64,000 nucleotides of DNA from Fibrobacter sp. UWR2 (GTDB lineage Bacteria > Fibrobacterota > Fibrobacteria > Fibrobacterales > Fibrobacteraceae). The stretch lies in contig NZ_MWQE01000001.1 in NCBI RefSeq assembly GCF_002210285.1, forward strand, positions 62,001 to 126,000. The letters are read 5' to 3'. Below, one piece after another: positions 1-7,409 of the stretch (the first letter of the stretch is position 1; the number at the start of each line of letters is the position of its first letter). The translations under genes were made by a program, and so were the position numbers. The notes below the pieces were generated by a model, which did no database searches, was not told the origin of the DNA, and worked only from the letters and a program-made list of their open reading frames with translations.

Positions 1-787
1 CGTGCTTGTGCGCCGCATGGCCCAGAACGGGGTGACGAGTAGCAGTGAACTTGAACTGGCGACTGGTGTTGGCGTCTACGGCAAGCTCCCGTTGATAGGG
101 AAGGATACCGTAAACAACGTGCTCAAGCCTGTGGTGCACGAAAGCCCCGACGAACCGTTCGCTGAAGGCGTGCGCGCCCTCAGGACGGCCCTCGAGTTCT
201 CCCTGATGATGGACAAGGACAAGGTGCTCATGGTTTCGGGCCTCGTCGAAGGCGTGGGCAAGTCTTTTGTCTCTATAAACCTTGCAAGTTCCTTTGCCAT
301 GTCGGGCAAGAAGGTGCTACTTGTGGATATGGACCTGCGCCGCGGGCATATGTTTGAACGTGGCCACAAGGGCCTGTGCGAAATGCTCCGCACCGACAAC
401 TATTCCGATGAATAAATCGAGAAGATTTTCGAGAATTTCTATGTGCTTGCATCTGGCAAGCGTGTGGTGAACCCGGGTGACCTGCTTGGCAAGGATCGCT
501 TCGGAAAGTTCCTCGATGTGGCACGTTCTAAGTACGACCTGATTATCCTGGATACGCCGCCGGTGTTCCAGTGCAGCGATGCGCTGCTTGTCGAAAAATA
601 TGTCGACCACATTTTGTGCGTGCTCAAGTATGCCTCGCATTCCATGGAAAGCATCCAGGATGCGCTTGCCATGTTCGACCGCAGTACAGACAAACCTTTG
701 CCGAAGGCGTTCGTATTCAACAAGTGCGAACACAGCCGTTCGGGGTATGGCTATGGTTACTATGGCTATTACCGCAAGAAGTATTAA
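1..787 (+). pseudogene. Wzc/CpsD-type tyrosine kinase, 3' end, interrupted by in-frame stop
   Basis: This is the cytoplasmic kinase part of a polysaccharide-export tyrosine kinase (BY-kinase); the gene begins upstream of the window. Visible motifs are a Walker A-like GLVEGVGKS (about 240-266), a Walker A' VLLVDMDLRRG (about 316-350), a Walker B YDLIILDTPPV (about 535-567) and a C-terminal tyrosine cluster ending at 787, the usual autophosphorylation tail. A TAA at 413-415 lies between Walker A' and Walker B, and the same reading frame continues immediately (IEKIF...) to 787 with good family similarity (ASGKRVVNPGDLL). A single substitution from GAA, CAA or AAA would explain it. The downstream half has only a GTG at 443 with no clear ribosome binding site. 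Either the kinase is inactivated in this strain or the stop is a sequencing error. The family assignment is confident; the pseudogene status is inferred. Confidence 0.75.
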
Positions 788-804
788 CACACAAAGGAGA
801 ATAG

Positions 805-3261
805 ATGAAAAAATCATTCGCTCTTTCATTACTAGCCGTAGGCTTTGCCTTCGCCCAAAGCGGGTTGATGGCCGGGTCTGACGGTATTCACCAGCAGAAT
901 GCCTACACCCTAGGCCAGTGGAATCTTGCCATTGGCGTGGGTGGCGACCTCGCGCTGGATTCCTGGAGCTTGAGCCGTGGCGGCCAGTACACCGCAAACG
1001 GCAAGACCTACGGGCTCAACGAATGGGATGGCTCCCTTTCGGGCAGAGTCAATTTAGCTCTCGGTTTGCTTGACTTCTTGGATGTGGGCGCAAGCCTCCC
1101 TCTGTACTACGAACATGCGAACGATGATGGCGTTGCCGGCTGGTACGACATGTGGACGACCAGCCGTGGCGACCTCGACCTGTGGTTGAAAGCCCGCATC
1201 CCGTTCGACGATGACCGCGTCTTTGGACTTGCGGCCATGTTCGACTTCTATATCCCGACGGGTGAAACTTCCGTGGGTATGCGTCCCCGCCATGCCTGGT
1301 ACCTGAACGACCAGGGCATTACGCATCCGTTTACCGCCGATGCATTTGCTGTGGCCGGAACCCTCGTGATGACTCTCGACTTCTCCAAGGTGAACGTGCC
1401 TATCCGCTGGAACGGCCATGCCGGCTTCGTGTACGCTACCGGTGACGGTCAGGCCAACACGTTCGTGTATGGCACGGGCTTGAACTGGCTCCCGCTCTCC
1501 TGGATGGATGTCTTTGCCGAATTCTCTGGCGAATTCCGCGTAGAGGAAACTGGATATCCGCGTGACCCGATGGACGACCCGATGCTCATTACTCCGGGTC
1601 TGCGCTTCCACCTGCCGTGGGGTATCGACTTCGCTATGGGTCTGGATGTTGCTGTTCGCGCTCTCAAGAACTTCCGTTACGATTACAAGAAGGAAATGAA
1701 GAACGTCGACGACTACATCGTCCACTACATGGATGAAAAGGGCCACAGGGCTACTTACGGTTACGTCCCGACTCCGCTTTATGCCGGTACTGCCGCTCTT
1801 ACTGTTCGCTTTGGCGACAGGAAGAAGGACTCCGATGGCGATGGCGTAGAAGACAAGAAGGATAGCTGTGCTAATACTCCGTCCGGCGCTGTGATTGATT
1901 CTCTTGGCTGCCCGATCGACAGCGACAAGGATGGCGTTCTCGATGGATTCGACAAGTGCCCGGCTACTCCGGAAGGCGCTACCATCGACTCTGTCGGCTG
2001 CCCGTTCGATACAGACAAGGATGGCGTTTACGACGGCCTCGACAAGTGCCCCGAAACTAAGGAAGGCGCTAGCGTTGGTATCAATGGCTGCGAAGGTGAC
2101 TTCGATAGCGATGGCGTTGAAGATTCCTTCGACCGTTGCCCGAACACCAAGCAGGGTGTACCTGTCGATTCTTCGGGCTGCCCGCTCGATACCGACAAGG
2201 ATGGCGTGTCGGATGATGCTGATAAGTGTGCTGATACTCCGTCTGGCTTCGCTGTTGATTCTACGGGTTGCCCGGTCGATACCGACAAGGATGGCGTGCC
2301 CGATGCTCTCGACAAGTGCCTGAATACTCCGGCTGGCATCCCGGTCGACTCTGTCGGTTGCCCGGCCGATGCCGACAAGGATGGCGTGGCTGATGCTGTT
2401 GACAAGTGCCCGGATACCAAGCCGGGTGCACAGGTGAACGCTGATGGTTGCGAAGGCGACTTCGATGGCGACGGCATCCCGGATGCCGCTGACCAGTGCC
2501 CGAACACCAAGCAGGGCGTGTCTGTTGATTCTACGGGTTGCCCGGCCGATGCCGATAAGGATGGCGTGTTCGATGTGAACGACAAGTGCCCGAATACTCC
2601 TGCCGGAACGACGGTTGACAACACCGGTTGCGCTGCGGACTTCGATAAGGATGGCATTGCCGATGACGTTGACCAGTGCCCGAACACCAGGGCCGGTGTG
2701 ACTGTCGATTCTCTCGGTTGCCCGCTCGATGAAGACAAGGACGGCGTACCTGATGGCATTGACCAGTGTGCCGGTACCCAGAAGGGTGCTCCGGTTGACT
2801 CCGTCGGCTGCCCGCTCGACACCGACAGGGACGGCGTTGCTGATTATCAGGACAAGTGCCCGAACACTCTCGAAGGCATCAAGATTGACAAGAAGGGCTG
2901 CCCGGTCAACAAGAAGGAAGACCTCGAATTCCTCAAGAAGGGCGTCCAGTTCAAGACCGGTTCTTCGAAGCTGACCAAGGCCAGCTACAAGACTCTTGAT
3001 AACATTATCAAGCTCTTGAAGAAGGTCGAATCCGCCAAGATTGAAGTCCAGGGCCATACGGACAACACCGGTTCTGACGTGAAGAACAAGAAGATTTCTC
3101 AGGAACGCGCCGACATGGTGGCTAACTACTTCATCAAGAAGGGCATTGCCTCCGAACGTCTCCGTGCTGTGGGTTACGGCTCCGATATGCCGATTGCCGA
3201 CAACAAGACGAAGTCTGGCCGTTCCAAGAACCGTCGCGTGGAACTCGTTCCGTTCGACTGA
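805..3261 (+). CDS. OmpA-family outer membrane protein with 12 thrombospondin type 3 repeats
   Basis: An 818-residue outer membrane protein that probably ties the outer membrane to peptidoglycan. A signal peptide (cleavage after AFA, about residue 17) precedes a beta-rich domain of about 320 residues. Residues 342-701 are twelve tandem 30-residue calcium-binding type repeats (pattern DxDKDGVxDxxDKCPxTxxG...GCP). Residues about 711-818 are an OmpA C-terminal domain with the HTDNTG and NRRVEL signatures used for diaminopimelate binding. The start is set by an AAAGGAG ribosome binding site at 798-804. It lies 17 bp after the kinase remnant and is followed by a terminator, so it may be the last gene of a surface-polysaccharide operon. 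Similar OmpA/TSP3 proteins are abundant outer membrane proteins in Fibrobacter; that this one has the same role is inference. Confidence 0.9.
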   Translation: MKKSFALSLLAVGFAFAQSGLMAGSDGIHQQNAYTLGQWNLAIGVGGDLALDSWSLSRGGQYTANGKTYGLNEWDGSLSGRVNLALGLLDFLDVGASLPLYYEHANDDGVAGWYDMWTTSRGDLDLWLKARIPFDDDRVFGLAAMFDFYIPTGETSVGMRPRHAWYLNDQGITHPFTADAFAVAGTLVMTLDFSKVNVPIRWNGHAGFVYATGDGQANTFVYGTGLNWLPLSWMDVFAEFSGEFRVEETGYPRDPMDDPMLITPGLRFHLPWGIDFAMGLDVAVRALKNFRYDYKKEMKNVDDYIVHYMDEKGHRATYGYVPTPLYAGTAALTVRFGDRKKDSDGDGVEDKKDSCANTPSGAVIDSLGCPIDSDKDGVLDGFDKCPATPEGATIDSVGCPFDTDKDGVYDGLDKCPETKEGASVGINGCEGDFDSDGVEDSFDRCPNTKQGVPVDSSGCPLDTDKDGVSDDADKCADTPSGFAVDSTGCPVDTDKDGVPDALDKCLNTPAGIPVDSVGCPADADKDGVADAVDKCPDTKPGAQVNADGCEGDFDGDGIPDAADQCPNTKQGVSVDSTGCPADADKDGVFDVNDKCPNTPAGTTVDNTGCAADFDKDGIADDVDQCPNTRAGVTVDSLGCPLDEDKDGVPDGIDQCAGTQKGAPVDSVGCPLDTDRDGVADYQDKCPNTLEGIKIDKKGCPVNKKEDLEFLKKGVQFKTGSSKLTKASYKTLDNIIKLLKKVESAKIEVQGHTDNTGSDVKNKKISQERADMVANYFIKKGIASERLRAVGYGSDMPIADNKTKSGRSKNRRVELVPFD
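1828..2907 (+). repeat. Twelve 90-bp coding repeats (TSP type 3)
   Basis: Twelve consecutive in-frame units of exactly 90 bp (30 codons) encode Asp-rich repeats with one conserved Cys pair each. The length never varies over the array although the units have diverged. They are internal to the OmpA-family gene and are not a CRISPR array. Confidence 0.9.
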
Positions 3262-3283
3262 TCGAAGCTAGGTTCTAGAAACT

Positions 3284-3317
3284 AAAAGGCGTCCGCAGAA
3301 ATGCGGATGCTTTTTTT
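3284..3317 (+). terminator. Rho-independent terminator after the OmpA-family gene
   Basis: An 8-bp stem (3289-3296 with 3303-3310, one G-T pair) is followed by seven T. An ATG at 3301 in frame with the next gene lies inside this hairpin and is therefore unlikely to be its start. Confidence 0.85.
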
Positions 3318-3336
3318 AGTAACTATATTATACCCC

Positions 3337-3753
3337 GTGCTCCACTTCATCAAGTACAACGCCATCGGTATTGTAAATACCCTCATCACGCTTGTGGTGT
3401 CGTGGGTGCTGCTCCATTTGTTGGACTGGAGCCTGGAGGTTTCGAATTTTCTCGGTTTTGTCGCGGGCGGTATCAATAGTTACCTCATGAATCGCATCTG
3501 GAATTTCAAGAGCGAGAACCGCAAGCGCACCGAAGTTGTCCGGTTTATAGTCGTGTTCCTCTTGAGCTATGCTTTGAACTTTGTCGCACTGGAAGCCTGC
3601 GTGTACGTGCTTGACCATGTGGATTGCCTGCAGCCGTTCTGCACCTGGGTTTCGCAGTTCATGAAGCCTTCCTATGTGGCGAACATCGTGGCAAATGTTG
3701 TGTATGTGCTGGCGAGTTATACGCTATATAAAAAATGGGTGTTCAGAAAGTGA
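3337..3753 (+). CDS. GtrA-family membrane protein
   Basis: A small (138 residues from the GTG) integral membrane protein with four hydrophobic segments and the family signature of an N-terminal FxxxGxxxxxxN stretch (FIKYNAIGIVNT) and a GGxNSYxxNRxWxF motif between helices 2 and 3. GtrA proteins are thought to move lipid-linked sugars across the cytoplasmic membrane. The open frame reaches back to an ATG at 3301, but that codon is in the preceding terminator. A TATATT box at 3324-3329 ends 7 nt before the GTG at 3337, the same spacing seen upstream of several other genes here, so a leaderless GTG start is preferred. The context next to an exopolysaccharide-type kinase fits a surface glycan role. 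The substrate is unknown. Confidence 0.75.
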   Translation: MLHFIKYNAIGIVNTLITLVVSWVLLHLLDWSLEVSNFLGFVAGGINSYLMNRIWNFKSENRKRTEVVRFIVVFLLSYALNFVALEACVYVLDHVDCLQPFCTWVSQFMKPSYVANIVANVVYVLASYTLYKKWVFRK

Positions 3754-3799
3754 CGCGAAGGATCCAGACCAGATTGTAGAATGAAAAACGGTTGAGAAT

Positions 3800-5290
3800 A
3801 TGAATTGGATTGAAGGCAAAAAATGCTCCGCGGAAGATGCCGCGTCGATGATTCACGATGGAGATAACCTCGGGGTTTCGGGCTTTACGCTGGCCGGCTA
3901 CCCCAAGGCAGTCCCGCTTGCGATTGCGGCCCGTGCCGAAAAACTGCATGCTGCCGGCGAGCCTTTCCAGGTGACACTCTATGCGGGCGCCTCTACCGGC
4001 GACAGCTGCGACGGGGCCTTGGCCCGCGCAGGTGCGCTCAAGCTCCGCATGCCCTACCAGAGCAACCCGAGCCTCCGCAAGGGCATCAATGACGGCAGCA
4101 TCCGCTATATCGATGCCCACCTCGGCAAGATGGGTTACCTTGTGCGCACGGGCGCAGTCCCTGCGCCCACTGTCGCCGTGATCGAGGTCAGCGCGATATT
4201 GCCCGATGGACGCGTGTGCCTTTCTACCTCGGGCGGCAATTCGGTATGCTACCTGGAAATGGCCCCGAAGATTATTCTGGAGTTGAACACCCGTCTGGGC
4301 GACAGCTGCATCGGCATGCACGACGACGCCCTGCCCGAACTCCCGCCGCACGCAAAACCCCTGCCGGTCTATTCCGCAGGCGATCGCGTGGGTAACGATT
4401 TTGTCAGGATAGATACGAATAAAGTAATTGCAATTGTCGAAAACGATGCCTTTGACGAGGTGACCCCCTTCGTGGAACCCGACGAGGTCTCGAAGAATAT
4501 CGGCGAGCGCATCCTCGACTTTATCCGGTTCGAGGAATCGCACGGCAGGCTCCCGAAGGGCATGGCCTACCAGAGCGGCGTGGGCAAGGTGGCAAATGCC
4601 GTCCTTTGCGCGATGGCCGATGACGACCGCCTCGGGCGCATCGACCTGTTTACCGAAGTCATCCAGGAGGCGGTGCTCCCGCTCCTGAAGAAGGGCAAGC
4701 TCGGGGTGGCGAGCGGTACGGCGCTCACGCTGTCGCAGGCAGCCCAGCAGGAGTTCGTGCAGAACGCCTCCGAATGGAAAAAGCACTTTGTGCTCCGCCA
4801 GCAGGAAGTGAGCAACAGCCCCGATATCATTCGCCGTGTGGGCGTCATCTCGATGAATACCGCCCTCGAGGCCGATATTTTCGGCAACGTGAACAGCAGT
4901 CTCGTGTGCGGTTCGGCGATGATGAACGGGATTGGCGGTGCGGCGGATTTTGCCCGCCATTGTGCCCTCGGGTTCTTCCTTACGCCGTCGGTCGCGAAGG
5001 GCGGCGCCATCAGTAGCATCGTGCCCTACGTGAGCCATGTGGACCATACGGAGCACGATACGCAGATTTTCGTGACGGAGCAGGGCCTTGCCGACCTCCG
5101 CGGGCTCCCCACCGAGGAGCGTGCGCGCCTGATTATCAAGAACTGCGTGCACCCCGACTTCAAGGATGAAATGACGGATTTCCTGGAATACGGCCTGCGC
5201 CATGCCAAGGGGTTACATCAGCCCCTGCCGCTGGACAGGGCTTTCGAGATGCATTTGCGGTTCCTTACAACTGGAAATATGAAAAAATAG
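3800..5290 (+). CDS. Acetyl-CoA hydrolase/transferase family, probable succinyl-CoA:acetate CoA-transferase
   Basis: A 496-residue cytoplasmic enzyme that exchanges CoA between acyl-CoAs and carboxylates; by similarity to Cat1/AarC proteins the likely pair is succinate and acetate, the two main Fibrobacter fermentation products. The likely catalytic glutamate is E286 in the TEVIQEAVLP segment. The conserved GSAMMNGIGGAADFAR block (from about residue 371) and the HVDHTEHD segment are typical of this family, as is the length of about 500 residues. The start is ATG 3800, preceded by a weak GGTTGAGAAT. It is flanked by GtrA (46 bp upstream) and a lipoprotein gene and appears monocistronic. Distinguishing a hydrolase from a transferase by sequence alone is not safe; transferase is preferred on length and the active-site block. 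Confidence 0.85.
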   Translation: MNWIEGKKCSAEDAASMIHDGDNLGVSGFTLAGYPKAVPLAIAARAEKLHAAGEPFQVTLYAGASTGDSCDGALARAGALKLRMPYQSNPSLRKGINDGSIRYIDAHLGKMGYLVRTGAVPAPTVAVIEVSAILPDGRVCLSTSGGNSVCYLEMAPKIILELNTRLGDSCIGMHDDALPELPPHAKPLPVYSAGDRVGNDFVRIDTNKVIAIVENDAFDEVTPFVEPDEVSKNIGERILDFIRFEESHGRLPKGMAYQSGVGKVANAVLCAMADDDRLGRIDLFTEVIQEAVLPLLKKGKLGVASGTALTLSQAAQQEFVQNASEWKKHFVLRQQEVSNSPDIIRRVGVISMNTALEADIFGNVNSSLVCGSAMMNGIGGAADFARHCALGFFLTPSVAKGGAISSIVPYVSHVDHTEHDTQIFVTEQGLADLRGLPTEERARLIIKNCVHPDFKDEMTDFLEYGLRHAKGLHQPLPLDRAFEMHLRFLTTGNMKK

Positions 5291-5338
5291 CCTGCCTGCC
5301 CTACTTTTTTGTAAAAAAAAGTTATTTTAAGTACGGAA

Positions 5339-5356
5339 GTCCCGCTTTGGCGGGAT
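5339..5356. repeat. Short GC palindrome in the intergenic gap
   Basis: TCCCGC and GCGGGA are separated by TTTG in the gap before the phosphatase-lipoprotein operon. An imperfect A/T hairpin lies just upstream (5304-5326). Together they may end the CoA-transferase transcript. Similar CCCGC palindromes occur near 14000 and 54510. Confidence 0.4.
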
Positions 5357-5369
5357 AGGGTAGGATTGC

Positions 5370-7373
5370 ATGGCTACGAAAAGAATAAATATCTGGGGGG
5401 GTATACCCGTATGGTTCGCGCTGTGCGCGGCCCTTTCCCTGTTCGTAGCCTGTGGTGACGGTTCATCGGGCACATCTGCCGATCCGGACGAACCGCTTTC
5501 TTCTGACAGCAATACCTCTTCCCAGACGGCGCTGAGGAGCTCATCGTCGTGGGGAAATTTCGTCTATTCGTCCATCGGGTCCATCTATACTGGTCGGGAT
5601 ACACTGAGGGCGCAGGATTCCCTTGTCGATACGCTTGCGAAGGGCTCTGGTACCGATTCTCTCGGTGATACGCTTCCCGATATCTCCAGAAAGCAGGTGT
5701 ATTCTGTGCGCCGTGTCGTTCTGGATAAACGCATGTCGGCGATGTTCGGCGTGCCTGCGGGCGCGAACGTGAAGGTCGAAGCGCTGGATGTCAAGGCGGG
5801 CCTCTCCGTAGTCGGAGCCGATTCTGTTGACGTTGCCGGTATCGAGACAGCAGGCCTCTCGTTCGAGAGTCCCTACGTGAAGGTGACTGTCGATGGTGTC
5901 ACGCTTGATTTCCCTGGCGTGGCGCAGACGGTGACTGGGTTGTCGCTCTCTGCATTTGAAGACCTGACGTCGAAGGACTCGGTCGAGTTGGATTTTGTTA
6001 CGAGCGCAGCGTTCCCGCGTGTCAGGGCGCTCGTGATGGCAGGGCAGGATCCTGCTGTAGCTGTGGAACAAGCCGGGATGGAAATTCTGCGTGCGTTCCA
6101 CATGGATGAATTTACGGGCATGCCCGAAGAGGAGTCTTCGGCGCGGCTCTTGGCAATCCACCTGCTGGCTTCTTCCAGGGTGGCTGAGGGTGACGGTTTT
6201 ACTTTTGCGGACTTTGGTGACGATATCGCTGTAGATGGCCTGTGGAGCGATTCGGCTTCGCGGGCAAGAATTGCGGACTGGGCTTTGACTGTAGATGCGA
6301 CCGATGGCTTTGCCGCTATCCGGAGTGCGCTTTCTGTGGAATCCGGGTTCGAAAAGTACCTGCGTATATTCTACCAGAAGGAACTCGGAATTTCAGAATG
6401 CTCCGTTGGGAATGCCGGTGAAGTCCTGTATGTGGCTAATACGGCGAGCCGCTACTTTGTTCAGGAAATATCGGACTTTTCCGAGGTGACGGAACGCTTT
6501 GTATGCAAGGAATCGGGCTCGATTGCGTTCGTGTCTGACAACATGAAGGATACCTTCGCGTTCGGGCCGGGCGAAGAGGGCGAGGTGCGGGTTGGTGCCT
6601 TTAGCGGGAATCTCTACTATACCTATGAAGACGGCGCCTGGAGGCCCTCTACCGCACTTGAAAAGGATGCTTACTTTGTACAGGTCTCGGCTACCTCCGT
6701 CTTTACCGATATCAAGGATGTATACGAGAGCATCAAGCCGAACGAGCGTGTCATTTTCGTGGTTCGCCATGCGGAGCGCGGTGACGACACGAGCAAGAGT
6801 GGAACCCTCACTTCTAACGGCAAGAAGCAATCCGAGGAGGTTGGTGCGAAACTTACGAAGTTCCCGCAGGATTTCTTGCTGGGGGCATCCGAGTTCCTGC
6901 GCGCACACCAGACAGTGGAATACATTGCGCGTGGCCGCGGCCAATCGTACGACGTACGTGATACCTTCCCCGAACTGAATGATGACTGGTACGAGAAGAA
7001 CCATGAGGCGAGCGAGAAGGCGAAGTCCGAATGTGGTGGTGGCTGGGAATCGACCTCCAAGTATGCCTACACGGCAGCCTACACGACCGGCGAGAATGCG
7101 GCGTTCTACCCCCTTGCGGAACGTTCTGTTGAACTTATCGAGGATGTGCTCCTTGCCAAATACAACGACCCCACGCAGCGTTTCGTGATACTCAGTTCTC
7201 ACGACAAGGTGATGGTCCCGCTTGTGGTTTACTGCACGAACAAGAAGGTGAACCTCAAGAAATATGACGGTGGAAAGTGGCTCAACTACCTTGCGGGAGT
7301 CGCCATTATCATCGATGAACTCGGAAACAGGCGCTATATTCCCGTGAAAGGCCTGAGTTCGGCATATATGTAA
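5370..7373 (+). CDS. Lipoprotein with C-terminal histidine phosphatase domain (first of three)
   Basis: A 667-residue predicted lipoprotein (basic start, hydrophobic stretch, lipobox FVAC at about residue 27), then a Ser-rich linker. The middle (about residues 110-430) weakly follows the organisation of the FISUMP lipoproteins further downstream: a beta region, an AIHLLASSR helical stretch, an IADWALTVDATDG segment and an FVCKESG strand. Residues about 460-660 form a histidine phosphatase (phosphoglycerate-mutase-like) domain with the RHAER motif (R466, H467) and a second histidine at H611 (SSHD). Three paralogues follow each other on one strand with almost no gaps. The location is periplasmic or outer-membrane-anchored. 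The substrate is unknown; a phytase or sugar-phosphate phosphatase role would be a guess. Confidence 0.8.
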   Translation: MATKRINIWGGIPVWFALCAALSLFVACGDGSSGTSADPDEPLSSDSNTSSQTALRSSSSWGNFVYSSIGSIYTGRDTLRAQDSLVDTLAKGSGTDSLGDTLPDISRKQVYSVRRVVLDKRMSAMFGVPAGANVKVEALDVKAGLSVVGADSVDVAGIETAGLSFESPYVKVTVDGVTLDFPGVAQTVTGLSLSAFEDLTSKDSVELDFVTSAAFPRVRALVMAGQDPAVAVEQAGMEILRAFHMDEFTGMPEEESSARLLAIHLLASSRVAEGDGFTFADFGDDIAVDGLWSDSASRARIADWALTVDATDGFAAIRSALSVESGFEKYLRIFYQKELGISECSVGNAGEVLYVANTASRYFVQEISDFSEVTERFVCKESGSIAFVSDNMKDTFAFGPGEEGEVRVGAFSGNLYYTYEDGAWRPSTALEKDAYFVQVSATSVFTDIKDVYESIKPNERVIFVVRHAERGDDTSKSGTLTSNGKKQSEEVGAKLTKFPQDFLLGASEFLRAHQTVEYIARGRGQSYDVRDTFPELNDDWYEKNHEASEKAKSECGGGWESTSKYAYTAAYTTGENAAFYPLAERSVELIEDVLLAKYNDPTQRFVILSSHDKVMVPLVVYCTNKKVNLKKYDGGKWLNYLAGVAIIIDELGNRRYIPVKGLSSAYM

Positions 7374-7409
7374 TTGATTCTGGAGGGGAATTTACTATTC
7401 TTCGTACCT

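Noticed and set aside
1828-2907. Regular repeats considered as a CRISPR array
   Set aside because: They are in-frame coding repeats without unique spacers.
1054-3057. 667-codon minus-strand open frame opposite the OmpA-family gene
   Set aside because: It is a shadow of the 90-bp repeats; no recognisable motifs, and the plus strand has a signal peptide, ribosome binding site and known domains.
3301-3336. Upstream ATG start for the GtrA gene
   Set aside because: It lies inside the terminator hairpin; GTG 3337 is 7 nt from a TATATT box and keeps the whole family domain.
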